Origin: Psychrobacter sanguinis
GTDB taxonomy: Bacteria > Pseudomonadota > Gammaproteobacteria > Pseudomonadales > Moraxellaceae
Assembly: GCF_020736705.1 (NCBI RefSeq)
Contig: NZ_CP085990.1
Span: 248,001-312,000 of the forward strand
DNA: 64,000 nt
Reading direction: 5' to 3'
Within the stretch, counting starts at the first letter, position 1. Every line of letters starts with the position of its first letter. The notes beneath the pieces are model-generated. The model made no database searches, was not told where the DNA came from, and saw only the letters and a program-made list of their open reading frames with translations. This document shows, one piece after another, positions 19,735-30,709 of the stretch. The position numbers and the translations under genes are program-made.

Positions 19735-19904
19735 GATAAATTCTCTCTATGTCCGATATACAGCGGTGCTGTACGTAACTGAGGCACTAAACGCATTAGT
19801 GGTTAGCCATCATGTCACTGGCTCATTCCAGCACACAACACCAACCCCCTGCTATTCTAGCCTTCCTCAGCGGGAAGTTAAGGCGGTGATTTTACCGATT
19901 TATA

Positions 19905-19940
19905 GGGCGTGTTGCAAGTTATTAATGTTGCAACACGTCC
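19905..19940. repeat. Long perfect-type hairpin between rpmE2 and the EcsC-like gene
   Basis: A 13-bp stem, GGGCGTGTTGCAA (19905-19917) with TTGCAACACGTCC (19928-19940), one G-U pair and a 10-nt loop. No T tract follows on the minus strand; on the plus strand only a short TATTTT follows. It could be a factor-dependent or weak terminator for the EcsC-like gene, or a dispersed repeat. Confidence 0.6.
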
Positions 19941-19989
19941 TATTTTCAGGTAAGAGAAAGTCTAAACTAGACAATCCTTATTAATTTAT

Positions 19990-21330
19990 CTACTTTTGTT
20001 CTTTATTTGATTTAGAGTCAGCTTCTTTAGACGTATCTTGTTGATCGTCTTTTTTCTGCGAAGTTTGCTCCTGTTTAGACTCAGATTTAGGAGACTCTGA
20101 TCCTTCCTCTGTCTCTGCTTTTTCTTCAGATTTTTTAGCTGCAGTTTCTTTATCTGCGCTCTCTTTATCCGAAGCTTGTTCTTCTTTATCTGCTTCAGCT
20201 TGTTTTTGCTGATTTTGCTCATTTTTATCAGTCTTCTCTGATTTATCAGCTGATTTAGACTCATCTTTTGTAGAATCATCTTTCTTATTGGTATCTTTAG
20301 CAGACTCGTCTTCGTTAGCGCTGTTTTTTTGATCATCTGATTTCTCAGAATTTGCCTGATCGGCAAGGGCTTGCTTAGCCATGATAGGCTCTGGACCAAA
20401 AGTAGCTTTTGCCACGCCAATAACTTGATCAATCAAATGACTATTGTAGTGAACGGTAGTCGCTACTGATAACAAAGGTATAAATTTAGACATCCAACCT
20501 AAGTTGATACCATCTAAATCAAAGTTGAACTGTTCGGCAAGCTTATCTACTTGCTGTGCATAGAACTGAACATTAGGATTAGCAATACCTAACCCTTTGG
20601 TTAACTCACTGCGCAAGCCACTATTATCTGCACTATTAACTAATCCTTTAGCCACCCCAAGAGTCGCTAAAATAGTTTGTTTCTCTTGCATTTTACTAAG
20701 ATCTGCACTGCCAATTACGGCATAAGCCATCTTTATGCCTTGCTTACCGGTTAATGGCTTGTCATACACTATCGCTAATTGATATACAGTGCGTAGAGAA
20801 ACCAAAAGCAACCATAGCGTATCTGCTAACATACCTGGAAGACCGGCTAGACCAGTCACACCACCAATAGTGGCTAAGGCACGGTTTTGGTTCGCAATAT
20901 CACGCGCTAAAGCATTACGCTCTTGATCAGTTAATGCTTGAGTACCTTTGAAACGTTGTTGACCTGGTAAATCTACTTCACTCCAATTAGCCGCTAATTT
21001 AGCAACTTGTGAGAAAGCACTATCTGAAGCTTTTTGAAACAGGCTATCTGGTACTACTTTTTTGGCATATTTACTATAAGTAGTAAAACGACTGCCTAGC
21101 AATTGCTCAGAGGTTTTGATGGTTTGTTGGCTTAATAAGTTATTGGCAGTGCTGTTTTTATATTCTGATAAATCCACTGCTTTAAATTGACTGGCTTTAC
21201 CTGATTTAGCATTTAAACTATCAAGCAATGAGCCAAAACGCTCTAGCCCGCTACGAGCGACACTGCCTACGGCATCAACGCCGTTAATAATTTTACTATT
21301 ACTTTTAGAGTTCTTTGATTGCTTAGCCAT
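19990..21330 (-). CDS. EcsC family protein with charged low-complexity tail
   Basis: A 446-residue protein. Residues about 1-320 match the EcsC pattern: an amphipathic start (VDAVGSVARSGLERFGSLLD), then the conserved glycine-rich hydrophobic hairpin GGVTGLAGLPGMLADTLWLL followed by LRTVYQLAIVYDK, and a terminal FIPLLSVATTVHYNSHLID. EcsC was named from a Bacillus gene next to an ABC transporter, but the biochemical role is unclear. The last about 115 residues (from QALADQANSEKSDDQ) consist almost only of Lys, Glu, Asp, Ser, Gln and Asn and are predicted disordered. This composition also leaves a second frame open over 19986-20432, which is an artefact of the repeats. Divergent from pabB. Confidence 0.8.
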   Translation of the reverse strand: MAKQSKNSKSNSKIINGVDAVGSVARSGLERFGSLLDSLNAKSGKASQFKAVDLSEYKNSTANNLLSQQTIKTSEQLLGSRFTTYSKYAKKVVPDSLFQKASDSAFSQVAKLAANWSEVDLPGQQRFKGTQALTDQERNALARDIANQNRALATIGGVTGLAGLPGMLADTLWLLLVSLRTVYQLAIVYDKPLTGKQGIKMAYAVIGSADLSKMQEKQTILATLGVAKGLVNSADNSGLRSELTKGLGIANPNVQFYAQQVDKLAEQFNFDLDGINLGWMSKFIPLLSVATTVHYNSHLIDQVIGVAKATFGPEPIMAKQALADQANSEKSDDQKNSANEDESAKDTNKKDDSTKDESKSADKSEKTDKNEQNQQKQAEADKEEQASDKESADKETAAKKSEEKAETEEGSESPKSESKQEQTSQKKDDQQDTSKEADSKSNKEQK

Positions 21331-21658
21331 AAAAAATTCTTCCTGAAAATTTAGATTATAAATAAATAAGATTTTAATAAATTTTATTAGTAAAACGATA
21401 AGCCCTAGAATGTATCTTTAGTCGTCATCGTAATTAATAGCTATTCAATAATTAACTGAATAGCTACTTAATAATTAATAATGTCGCTAGTACTGTATTC
21501 AATTTTATGTAATTCAGAGTGGTTTATCAGTTTAAACAGTGTTATCGCGGTTTAGCACAATGTAAAATAGTCTACTATTTACCTACCCTAACACCTAACT
21601 GGGTTACAACTTACACTGTCTTGAGTTTTGCGTTCGCCATTTAAAATATTGAGCCTTT
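21331..21658. other. Divergent promoter region with inverted repeat
   Basis: This 328-bp gap separates the EcsC-like gene and pabB. It holds a 10-bp inverted repeat, TAGCTATTCA (21438-21447) and TGAATAGCTA (21457-21466), with a 9-nt spacer, which could be an operator. No gene is seen. Confidence 0.5.
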
Positions 21659-23392
21659 ATGATTTACCATACTTTCTCATTTCAAAATTTGCCCGCTCAC
21701 CAGCTTGTACCTTACTTGAATCATTTTATGGAGCAAGAGTCATCATCTCTTTTGCCTTGGCATGTCTGTTGGCTGAACAATGATAGTGAGCAAGTCATTG
21801 GTCTACTGCCTAAAACGTCATGGACAGCGTATAAAAACGCCCTACCTCAGTCGAAGTCTATCACTCCATTATTAGATATTGAGATATTAAAGACATCGCG
21901 TCAAGTCTCTAGTGACAAAATAGACGCTTATCAGCGATCAAACTTAAAAACCCCAAATCTAACTTCCAAGGTAGAAAGCACAAGTAATAACAATAAAAAC
22001 TCCAGTGATGCTATTGCTAGCACCATTAACAGTCATAGCATAATTTATTCAATCGAATATAAAAAGTGGATTGAAGAACTGATTGACTACTGTAAAAGTA
22101 ATGTCAATTTAGGGCAAAACTTATCATTGAACTTAGAAGGTCAAGCAGAGGATCGAGCAGTAGCGGATTCTGATACTTTCCAAAGTGGCTTAATGGGATT
22201 TATAGGCTATGACATTGGTGCCCAAGCACTGGCTGTTGGCTCAAAAATTGAAATAGCCGAACAGCCCTGTGCATTTTTGGCTCACTATGACATTTACCTT
22301 AAACCTTATACTGATAAATCTGGTCCTGATATAAAATGGGCGTTGCATACTGAGGATAACACGCCTCAAATCCTCCAAGACAGTATGGTCGCCTATCTGC
22401 AAGCTTTTGAAGCCCAGTTGACCGTGTTACTGACGCAATCTGTCACTTTTCCTTCCACGCCCCCTGCTTTGCCTTTGAAGCCGGTATGGAACTTTGAGCA
22501 ATATACCCAAGCGTTTAATAAAACGCAGCAGTACTTACATCAGGGCGACAGTTACCAAATTAATCTGACTCAAAAATGGCAAGGACAGCTCAGCTTGTCA
22601 ACTTTCACCCCTAATGACACACTCACTCATTGCAAGCCTTGTCTACGTTTGGTGGATTACTTACCTCAATTACACCATAAGACTCAAGCACCTTTTGCGG
22701 GTTATTTAGGTATTACTAATATGGCTCCGACTGCTAAGAAACAAAGTATTAGTGAGTTTGAGTTGCTGAGCTGTTCACCAGAGCTGTTTGTATTATTTAA
22801 CAAAAACGCAGAAGGCCAACAGCAGATTATCACCAAACCCATTAAAGGCACCTTACCTCGCGGTGTTAACGCTGAACAAGATGAACAGCTCAAGCAGCAG
22901 CTGGCTATGAGCGACAAAGATAAAGCTGAAAACGTAATGATTGTCGACTTGCTACGTAATGACTTGGGCAAATATGCTGAAGTAGGCAGTGTCAATGTCC
23001 CCAAACTCTTTGCCATTGAAAGCTTTAGTAATGTGCACCACATGGTCAGCACCATTACTGCCACAATTAAAGAAGAGCATCACCCGTTGACGGTCTTATT
23101 TAATAGCTTACCCGCTGGCTCAATCACCGGTACGCCAAAGAAGAGAGCCGTTGAAATAATCAGTGAGTTAGAAGCAGCACCTAGAGGGGCTTATTGCGGA
23201 ACGTTAGGCTATATGAACTTTGACGGTACAGGGCAATGGAATGTACTTATTCGCTCATTGCAAGCAGACTCACAAGGTAAGGTAGCCTTATGGGCGGGTG
23301 GTGGTATCACTGTGGGTTCAGAATGTGCAGCTGAATATCAAGAGTGCCATGACAAAGTGGGTAATCTAGTTACTGTATTAGATCCTCAGTAG
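21659..23392 (+). CDS. pabB: Aminodeoxychorismate synthase component I
   Basis: Chorismate-binding enzyme that, with the glutaminase PabA, makes 4-amino-4-deoxychorismate for folate. The 577-residue product is longer than E. coli PabB because of an N-terminal region of about 130 residues with a Ser/Asn-rich linker. The catalytic domain shows YQINLTQKW, LSCSPELFV, TKPIKGTLPRG (the Lys of PIKGT separates PabB from anthranilate synthase, which has PIAGT), DLLRNDLGK, GSITGTPKKRAVEII, and GGGITVGSECAAEYQE. It ends just before a shared terminator with the convergent hisC. Confidence 0.93.
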   Translation: MIYHTFSFQNLPAHQLVPYLNHFMEQESSSLLPWHVCWLNNDSEQVIGLLPKTSWTAYKNALPQSKSITPLLDIEILKTSRQVSSDKIDAYQRSNLKTPNLTSKVESTSNNNKNSSDAIASTINSHSIIYSIEYKKWIEELIDYCKSNVNLGQNLSLNLEGQAEDRAVADSDTFQSGLMGFIGYDIGAQALAVGSKIEIAEQPCAFLAHYDIYLKPYTDKSGPDIKWALHTEDNTPQILQDSMVAYLQAFEAQLTVLLTQSVTFPSTPPALPLKPVWNFEQYTQAFNKTQQYLHQGDSYQINLTQKWQGQLSLSTFTPNDTLTHCKPCLRLVDYLPQLHHKTQAPFAGYLGITNMAPTAKKQSISEFELLSCSPELFVLFNKNAEGQQQIITKPIKGTLPRGVNAEQDEQLKQQLAMSDKDKAENVMIVDLLRNDLGKYAEVGSVNVPKLFAIESFSNVHHMVSTITATIKEEHHPLTVLFNSLPAGSITGTPKKRAVEIISELEAAPRGAYCGTLGYMNFDGTGQWNVLIRSLQADSQGKVALWAGGGITVGSECAAEYQECHDKVGNLVTVLDPQ

Positions 23393-23404
23393 AGTCTTGC
23401 AGAT

Positions 23405-23437
23405 TAAAAAAGGCCAGAATTTAATTCTGGCCTTTTT
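23405..23437. terminator. Bidirectional terminator between pabB and hisC
   Basis: GGCCAGAATT (23412-23421) and AATTCTGGCC (23423-23432) form a near-perfect hairpin with T5 on the plus side and an A6 run on the other, so it can serve both convergent genes. Confidence 0.88.
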
Positions 23438-23465
23438 ATTTCAAACTATCACATGCCGTTGTAAA

Positions 23466-24572
23466 TTATACGGAGGCTATTTGCTTTAAGGCCTCAATCA
23501 GACGTTGGTTTTGTTCAGCAGTACCAATTGTGATACGTAAGTAGTCATTAATCCTTGGCTGATTAAAATAACGAACGATAATGCCTTGCTCACGTAAATC
23601 TTGAGCAATCTCACTTGCATTGCCCTGAGTAGGACGTGCAAACACAAAGTTTGCTTGTGAAGGCAATACCTCAAACTCAAGCTCGGACAAATCCTTAACC
23701 AACTGCTCACGCAACTCGATTACTTTACAGCAAGTGTCTTTAAAATAACTCACGTCTTTAACACTGGCCAATGCACCTGCTTGCGCCAAACGATCTAAAG
23801 GATAGCTATTGAAGCTGTTTTTCATTCGGGTTAATGCTTCAATTAATGAAGGGTCACCAAACGCCATGCCCACACGCAAGCCCGCTAAAGAACGAGACTT
23901 AGAGAAGGTCTGCGTCACCAATAAATTATCATGTTTATCAATCAAACTAATGGCAGACACCGCTTCTTTATCGGCAAAATCAATATAAGCTTCATCAATG
24001 ACGACCACTGCATTCGGGTGCTCACCGGTCAACTTATCAATCGCTTCTAATGACATCAAAATGCCCGTTGGTGCATTGGGGTTGGCGATAATAATGCCTG
24101 AGCAAGGCTGACGGTAGTCATCGGTTTCGATACTAAAGTCACTCGATAAAGGTATCTTAATCAAGTCAACCCCAAAGGTTTCTGCATATACAGGATAAAA
24201 ACTATAGCTAATGTCAGGCGCTAATAAAGGACGTTCCTTCATAAAGAAGCTAGCAAATACCAATGCCAGTACCTCATCGGAGCCATTGCCGACAAAAACT
24301 TGATTCAGATTTAAGCCATAAGCTTCCGCCAACGCTTGTCTTAGCTCATCGGATTCTGGAGCAGGATACAAACGCAATTGATCTGCTTGATTAACTAAGG
24401 CTTCTGCGATCGCTTCGGCCACTTTTGGAGAAGGCGGAAAAGGATTTTCATTGGTGTTTAACTTACATAAATTATCATGCTTTGGCTGCTCACCTGGCAC
24501 ATAAGGCGTTAAGTTACGGGCTTTTGTTGACCATAAGCGGGTATCAAGTTTAAATTCCATAGTCTTTATCAT
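23466..24572 (-). CDS. hisC: Histidinol-phosphate aminotransferase
   Basis: PLP enzyme converting imidazole acetol phosphate to histidinol phosphate. The 368-residue product has LNTNENPFPPSPKV (substrate cradle), FVGNGSDEVLALVF, IIANPNAPTGILMS, the DEAYIDFA strand, and the PLP lysine in TQTFSKSRSLAGLRVG; the C-terminal RPTQGNASEI and YLRITIGT complete fold type I. A start a few residues in (MEFKLDTRL, residue 5) is also plausible. hisD lies upstream on the same strand with a 244-bp gap, so both probably belong to one his unit. Confidence 0.96.
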   Translation of the reverse strand: MIKTMEFKLDTRLWSTKARNLTPYVPGEQPKHDNLCKLNTNENPFPPSPKVAEAIAEALVNQADQLRLYPAPESDELRQALAEAYGLNLNQVFVGNGSDEVLALVFASFFMKERPLLAPDISYSFYPVYAETFGVDLIKIPLSSDFSIETDDYRQPCSGIIIANPNAPTGILMSLEAIDKLTGEHPNAVVVIDEAYIDFADKEAVSAISLIDKHDNLLVTQTFSKSRSLAGLRVGMAFGDPSLIEALTRMKNSFNSYPLDRLAQAGALASVKDVSYFKDTCCKVIELREQLVKDLSELEFEVLPSQANFVFARPTQGNASEIAQDLREQGIIVRYFNQPRINDYLRITIGTAEQNQRLIEALKQIASV

Positions 24573-24816
24573 CTTATAATAAGTATTTTGTTGAAGGGGC
24601 TATTGGTGGATTTTTATAGCCCTATTATCTTCAATTTTGCCTATATTAGGTATAACTATTAGGGGCAACCATCGCAGTCAATACAGCTACTTATCTTAGC
24701 ACGCTACTAAAGGCTAAACGATGATTTTCAGTTAAAACAATCTAATTATTCATCATACACGACGGTCGTTGTCGTTGAATACAAGTTGCTGTCTTTACAT
24801 ACCGTCCAAAGACAGT

Positions 24817-26115
24817 TTACTGCCCACTGCGATAGCGCGCTGAACGGGCGTGTGCTTCTAAATCTTCCTGCATCGCTAAGGTATCAGCCACTTGAGCCAA
24901 TGGTTTTGAGCCTTCAACTGAGCAATATATTAAAGAGGATTTCTTCTGAAAGTCATATACACCGAGTGGCGAAGAAAAGCGCGCCGTGCCTGAAGTGGGC
25001 AATACATGGTTAGGTCCTGCACAGTAATCTCCAATCGCCTCTGGTGTATGACGACCCATAAATATTGCCCCCGCATGACGAATATCGGCAATCAGTTCAT
25101 CTGGATTATCCAGTGATAACTCTAAATGTTCTGGAGCCACGCGATTAATGACCTCAATACCCTCAGCACGGTCTTTCACTAAAATAAGCGCTCCTCGATT
25201 TTGTAAAGCTTCTCGAGCGATGTCCGCTTTTGGCAATAGCTGAAGCGCTTTTTCAATGGCCTGTTCTACAGCTTTCAGCTGCTCACTGCTGGTAGTAACA
25301 AAAATAGCTTGTGCCACTGTATCATGCTCAGCTTGTGACAATAAATCCATCGCCAACCAATCTGTATTATCACCATCCTCCCCTTCTGCATAAACCAATA
25401 CTTCTGACGGTCCAGCAATCATATCAATACCTACTTGGCCAAATACTGCTCGTTTTGCTGCCGCCACATATTTATTACCAGGGCCAGTAATTTTGTCTAC
25501 TTGAGGAATACTGTCTGTACCATACGCCAGTGCTGCAACTGCTTGGGCGCCACCAATAGTAAATACCTTATCCACGCCAGACAGATAGGCTGCGGCCAGT
25601 ACTAGAGGATTCAGCTCCCCTTTTGGCGCAGGAACAACCATGATTACCTCGCCTACTCCAGCCACTTTGGCAGGAATGGCATTCATCAATACTGAAGACG
25701 GATAAGAAGCTAGGCCACCTGGTACATAAATACCCACTCTATCTAGCGGGGTGACCTTTTGTCCTAAACGGTTACCAAGGTTATCGGTATAATCCCATGA
25801 AGACTGTGCTTGACGCTGATGGAAATCCTTAATACGTTCGGCAGCTGTTTTTAACGCTGTTTTAACCTCGCCATCTAATGCTTCATACGCTTTTTTGAGC
25901 TCATTAGCCGTCAAAGTTAGTTGCTGCATATTGGTTGCTGGATGTGAATCAAATTGTCGGGTCAAGGCCAATACGGCATCATCACCTGAGTGACGTACTT
26001 GATTAATAATATCGTCCACTATGGCTAATAGTTGTTTGTCATTGACGGTTTCAAAGGCAAGTAAATCGGTTAACTGCGTGTCAAAATTAGTGTCAGAGCT
26101 GGTTAAAGTACGCAT
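24817..26115 (-). CDS. hisD: Histidinol dehydrogenase
   Basis: Zinc enzyme that oxidises histidinol to histidine in two NAD-dependent steps. The 432-residue product shows the GLASYPSSVLMNAIPAKVAG segment, the signature GPGNKYVAAAKRAVFG followed by IDMIAGPSEVLV, the zinc ligands in SQAEHD and GPNHVLPT, and the catalytic His pair in RVAPEHLEL. Length is typical. Its usual upstream neighbour hisG lies 2.2 kb away, beyond an oppositely oriented phytase-like gene. Confidence 0.97.
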   Translation of the reverse strand: MRTLTSSDTNFDTQLTDLLAFETVNDKQLLAIVDDIINQVRHSGDDAVLALTRQFDSHPATNMQQLTLTANELKKAYEALDGEVKTALKTAAERIKDFHQRQAQSSWDYTDNLGNRLGQKVTPLDRVGIYVPGGLASYPSSVLMNAIPAKVAGVGEVIMVVPAPKGELNPLVLAAAYLSGVDKVFTIGGAQAVAALAYGTDSIPQVDKITGPGNKYVAAAKRAVFGQVGIDMIAGPSEVLVYAEGEDGDNTDWLAMDLLSQAEHDTVAQAIFVTTSSEQLKAVEQAIEKALQLLPKADIAREALQNRGALILVKDRAEGIEVINRVAPEHLELSLDNPDELIADIRHAGAIFMGRHTPEAIGDYCAGPNHVLPTSGTARFSSPLGVYDFQKKSSLIYCSVEGSKPLAQVADTLAMQEDLEAHARSARYRSGQ

Positions 26116-26635
26116 GAATATCCTCGGGATAATACGGTTATAAAGTATAGAAGCTTATGTTAATGAAATACTTAACTAAATAGCCCTGAAAATCATAGAG
26201 GGCAGTAAAGGTCTAGGTCTGAAACCAAAGACCTTAGCCTTAGTGTAGCATGCAAATACATTGGTTTTATCAATCAATAGTTTAAATATAAATCATTTCC
26301 CTCTTTCTATAAAGCAGACTTATTGACCAATTTAATTTCCATTTCCGCCTACTACATTGGCACTCAATTTGCACTTAACTCAATTCACACTTAATAATGG
26401 CATTGACACCTAATAAAAGTATTGGCAGTTAATAACGCTATGTCTTATTGGTGCTAAGAAGCCAATTGCTAGCTTTACTTGCGTCATCTCTAATTTGCGT
26501 CATCGTAATGCAATAGAGCCTAGGTACGCTATCTGAACTTTCTACATTTTATATTAAGCAATACTTACTAATTTAGTATAGAAATCCATCCTAGACTCAG
26601 CCAATCTTGGCCTTTCTTATCTTGGGAAACCAATA
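26116..26635. other. 520-bp intergenic region with short direct repeats
   Basis: The gap lies between divergent hisD and the phytase-like gene. It contains TTGCGTCATC twice (26479-26488 and 26495-26504) and a loosely repetitive stretch at 26350-26440 in which CACTTAA/CACCTAATAA-like words recur. Promoters for both genes should be here, but I cannot place them with confidence. No gene or structured RNA is recognised. Confidence 0.5.
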
Positions 26636-28147
26636 ATGTCTCCAACTCGAAAGTCTGTCAGATTTACTTCTTCAACGCCTATTTTTAACACCTTGTTAAT
26701 CAGCGTCTCATTGGTTGGCATGCTCAGCAGCTGTACGTCGGCACCCCAGTACCAGACCAGTGTGTCCTCACTGAATAAGTCTAGCAGCCAGATTAAAGAA
26801 CAGGCCAGTAATTACGCTTCTTCATTAGACAAACAAGGTGCCTTACTGCCCTATACAGTTATTGATTCTAGCCTAAAAAATGGATTACACCCTACCAAAA
26901 ATTTAGAGATACGTAACGGAGGATTTGGTTCGGATGCAGCCGCCCATCCCACTAACCTCTCACAGTTTTATGCCCTGACCGACCGTGGGCCTAATGCTAA
27001 ATCTAAGGGTAGACTTGGCAAAGGTAAGTTATTCCCCACGCCCAATTATGTGCCACGTATAGGATTGTTTGAATTACAAGCAGATGGCCGTATCAAAAAA
27101 ATCAAAGAAATTCTGTTAAAGGATACTAAGGGTCATAACATATCAGGCCTACCCAATACTGAAAATTTAGGGGGTACTGGCGAGACGCCTTACGACAAAT
27201 ATGGCAACCCCATCTTGATGGATATGTCTAAACCGTTTAATAAGGTAAGTAACCCTATCAAAACTGATGTCTATGGTCTTGATGGAGAAGGTCTGGCCGC
27301 TCTGCGTGATGGCACCTTTTGGGTAAGCGACGAATATGGACCGCACTTAGTGCACTTTGATGCCAATGGTCGCGAGATAAATCGTATTAATGCTTTTGAG
27401 GCAGACAGTCGCAATAATATAATCGTGAATGGCAAAAGAATACTGTTACCTGCTGAATTTGCAAACCGTCGTGCCAATCGAGGTATGGAGGGTTTAACCA
27501 TCACTCCTGACCAAAAAACCTTAGTGGGTATCATGCAATCTACCATGGACAATCCTAGTAAAGCTGTCCGTAAGCAAGACATCACCCGTATCGTTACTAT
27601 TAGTCTAGTCGACGGTAGAATCTCACAATACCTTTATAAACAACAGTCTCCACAAAATTCTAATTCAGGCATTGTTGCTTTAGATAATAAAACCTTTTTG
27701 GTCATCGAACGTGATAGCACTTTTCAATTAAAAAAACCCGGGGCTCAAAAGCATATTCATAAAGTGACTCTAGACAAGGCCACTGACTTAGAAGCTATGA
27801 CTGAGACGGCCTCTTTGAAACAAGATAAGACGCTTGGCTTGACCCTTAATGGCAAGACATTAGAACAAATAGTAACGGCAGATAATGGCAGCTGGCAGAC
27901 GCTCAATAAAGCAGGCATCCAACCCGTAAATAAGACTCTGGTTCTAGATGCTGTCAAAGCATTTAACTATCCACATGACAAATTAGAAGGCATATGGTTG
28001 ATGGGTCAAGGACATATAGGTCTACTTAATGATGATGATTTTGCGACTTGGTCAACGAAAGGTGTGCTTGAACAAAAGTACCTTGATAAAGATCAGACCA
28101 TACAAGATGCGAGTCGTTTATACATTGCGACTGGTATTGACTATTAA
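26636..28147 (+). CDS. Phytase-like (esterase-like) beta-propeller lipoprotein
   Basis: A 503-residue exported protein of the esterase-like-activity-of-phytase family (PF13449 type). Residues about 15-35 are hydrophobic and end in GMLSSC, a lipobox, so it is a probable lipoprotein. The family core is seen in LRNGGFGSD-like and YALTDRGPN (around residue 120), the GLDGEGLAALRDGTFWVSDE region (around residue 215), ANRGMEGLTITPD, FLVIERDST and a final LEGIWLMGQGHIGLLNDDDF. Such proteins fold as beta-propellers with metal-binding acidic loops; substrates may be phosphate esters, unproven here. It is inserted, in opposite orientation, between hisG and hisD. Confidence 0.85.
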   Translation: MSPTRKSVRFTSSTPIFNTLLISVSLVGMLSSCTSAPQYQTSVSSLNKSSSQIKEQASNYASSLDKQGALLPYTVIDSSLKNGLHPTKNLEIRNGGFGSDAAAHPTNLSQFYALTDRGPNAKSKGRLGKGKLFPTPNYVPRIGLFELQADGRIKKIKEILLKDTKGHNISGLPNTENLGGTGETPYDKYGNPILMDMSKPFNKVSNPIKTDVYGLDGEGLAALRDGTFWVSDEYGPHLVHFDANGREINRINAFEADSRNNIIVNGKRILLPAEFANRRANRGMEGLTITPDQKTLVGIMQSTMDNPSKAVRKQDITRIVTISLVDGRISQYLYKQQSPQNSNSGIVALDNKTFLVIERDSTFQLKKPGAQKHIHKVTLDKATDLEAMTETASLKQDKTLGLTLNGKTLEQIVTADNGSWQTLNKAGIQPVNKTLVLDAVKAFNYPHDKLEGIWLMGQGHIGLLNDDDFATWSTKGVLEQKYLDKDQTIQDASRLYIATGIDY

Positions 28148-28233
28148 TTTAGAGCTTACCGTTGATTTATAAAATACTGTCAACTCATCAACAACCATTA
28201 ATGCTTTATCCTTCTCTTTCACTGTTACCTTTC

Positions 28234-28265
28234 ACAAAAAAAACACCACATTAAGTGGTGTTTTT
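28234..28265. terminator. Bidirectional terminator between phytase-like gene and hisG
   Basis: AAACACCAC (28241-28249) pairs with GTGGTGTTT (28255-28263) around a 5-nt loop, with T5 on one side and A8 on the other. It serves both convergent genes. Confidence 0.88.
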
Positions 28266-28315
28266 CTCATATAGAACAAATAACCTATTTATACATCTAT
28301 AACCAACTCAACTCT

Positions 28316-28987
28316 CTAGTCACCTATACTCTGCTTAAAGCTGTCCAAAATAGGCTCAAGTAAACTATATTTACGCTTATAACTGACTTGGTTGACAATC
28401 AATCGTGAAGACACATTACAGATATGATCGATAGGCTCTAAACCATTAGCTCGTAAAGTATTTCCTGTATCAACCACGTCGACAATTAAGTCACCTAAAC
28501 CCACGAGCGGAGCCAATTCCATAGAGCCATAAAGCTTAATAATATCCACTTGTTGGCCTTGGCTGGCAAAATAAGCCCGTGCTACGTTGACATACTTGGT
28601 AGCAATACGCAGACGACGGTTGGGCAATTCTGCCCCTTTAATACCTGCTGTCATCAGTTTACATTGAGCTATTTTCAGATCAAGTAGCTCGTAAACATGC
28701 TTGGCGCCATACTCTAACAACACATCTTTACCGGCCACACCGAAGTCAGCAGCGCCATGCTCGACATAGGTTGGTACGTCACTGGCGCGTAAGATTAACA
28801 CTCGAACTTGCGGATGAGAGGTCGGGAAAATAAGTTTACGTGATTTGTCAGGATCTTCTAAAAGTTCGATACCAGCTGCTTTTAGCAAGGGCAATGTCTC
28901 TTTTAAAATACGTCCTTTAGATAACGCCAACGTCAGCCCATTATAATCACTATCAGCTTGATTCAATAATTCGTTTGTGTCAGTCAT
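28316..28987 (-). CDS. hisG: ATP phosphoribosyltransferase, short form
   Basis: First committed enzyme of histidine synthesis, condensing ATP with PRPP. The 223-residue length marks the short HisG that needs the HisZ regulatory subunit; hisZ is not in this window. Motifs are [50 protein letters not shown], and the PRPP-binding region [18 protein letters not shown]. It lies directly downstream of murA (66-bp gap) on the same strand, an arrangement common in Moraxellaceae, so the two are probably co-transcribed. Confidence 0.96.
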   Translation of the reverse strand: MTDTNELLNQADSDYNGLTLALSKGRILKETLPLLKAAGIELLEDPDKSRKLIFPTSHPQVRVLILRASDVPTYVEHGAADFGVAGKDVLLEYGAKHVYELLDLKIAQCKLMTAGIKGAELPNRRLRIATKYVNVARAYFASQGQQVDIIKLYGSMELAPLVGLGDLIVDVVDTGNTLRANGLEPIDHICNVSSRLIVNQVSYKRKYSLLEPILDSFKQSIGD

Positions 28988-29053
28988 AGTCAGGTATGTC
29001 TTAATTAGATGAGAGTATTTTTAGTATGGGTTTATAAGGCTAGGCTGTCACTA

Positions 29054-30394
<1,341 letters not shown>

Positions 30395-30454
30395 CTATAA
30401 TAGGTAGCAATCAACTTATGCCCTACCCATCTTAGTTAATTGACTCAGTTAAAA

Positions 30455-30709
30455 TTATTGATTCGCTTGCTTCTCTTCCCATTCTTTAGGGGTTAAAGCT
30501 TGAATATTAAGAGCATGAATATCGCCACGGGCAATAATATCCCCTACTAAGCCATAAACTGCTTGTTGACGCTGTACCAGACGCTTGCCCTCAAAACTGG
30601 CATCCACAACGCGTACATCAAATTTATTGCCTTGATTGGCCGCTTGAATAAAAGCTTCTGGGTAATGTGGCTGTAGAAATGCGATTAAATCATCAGCGTT
30701 CATGCTCAT
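30455..30709 (-). CDS. ibaG: BolA family protein IbaG
   Basis: An 84-residue BolA/IbaG protein. The family fold is seen in MNADDLIAFLQPHYPEA, the beta strand FDVRVVDASFEGKRLVQRQQAVYG (the loop between strands normally holds an Fe-S-ligand Cys or His; here Ser/Glu), then IHALNIQALTPKEWEE. BolA proteins partner monothiol glutaredoxins in Fe-S trafficking. The gene precedes murA as in E. coli (mlaB-ibaG-murA); the mla genes are not adjacent here. Confidence 0.93.
   Translation of the reverse strand: MSMNADDLIAFLQPHYPEAFIQAANQGNKFDVRVVDASFEGKRLVQRQQAVYGLVGDIIARGDIHALNIQALTPKEWEEKQANQ

Noticed and set aside
19986..20432. A 148-codon Lys/Leu-rich frame on the minus strand
   Set aside because: It lies in another frame of the EcsC-like gene's low-complexity tail; the repetitive A/G-rich codons keep it open. 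The composition is not protein-like.
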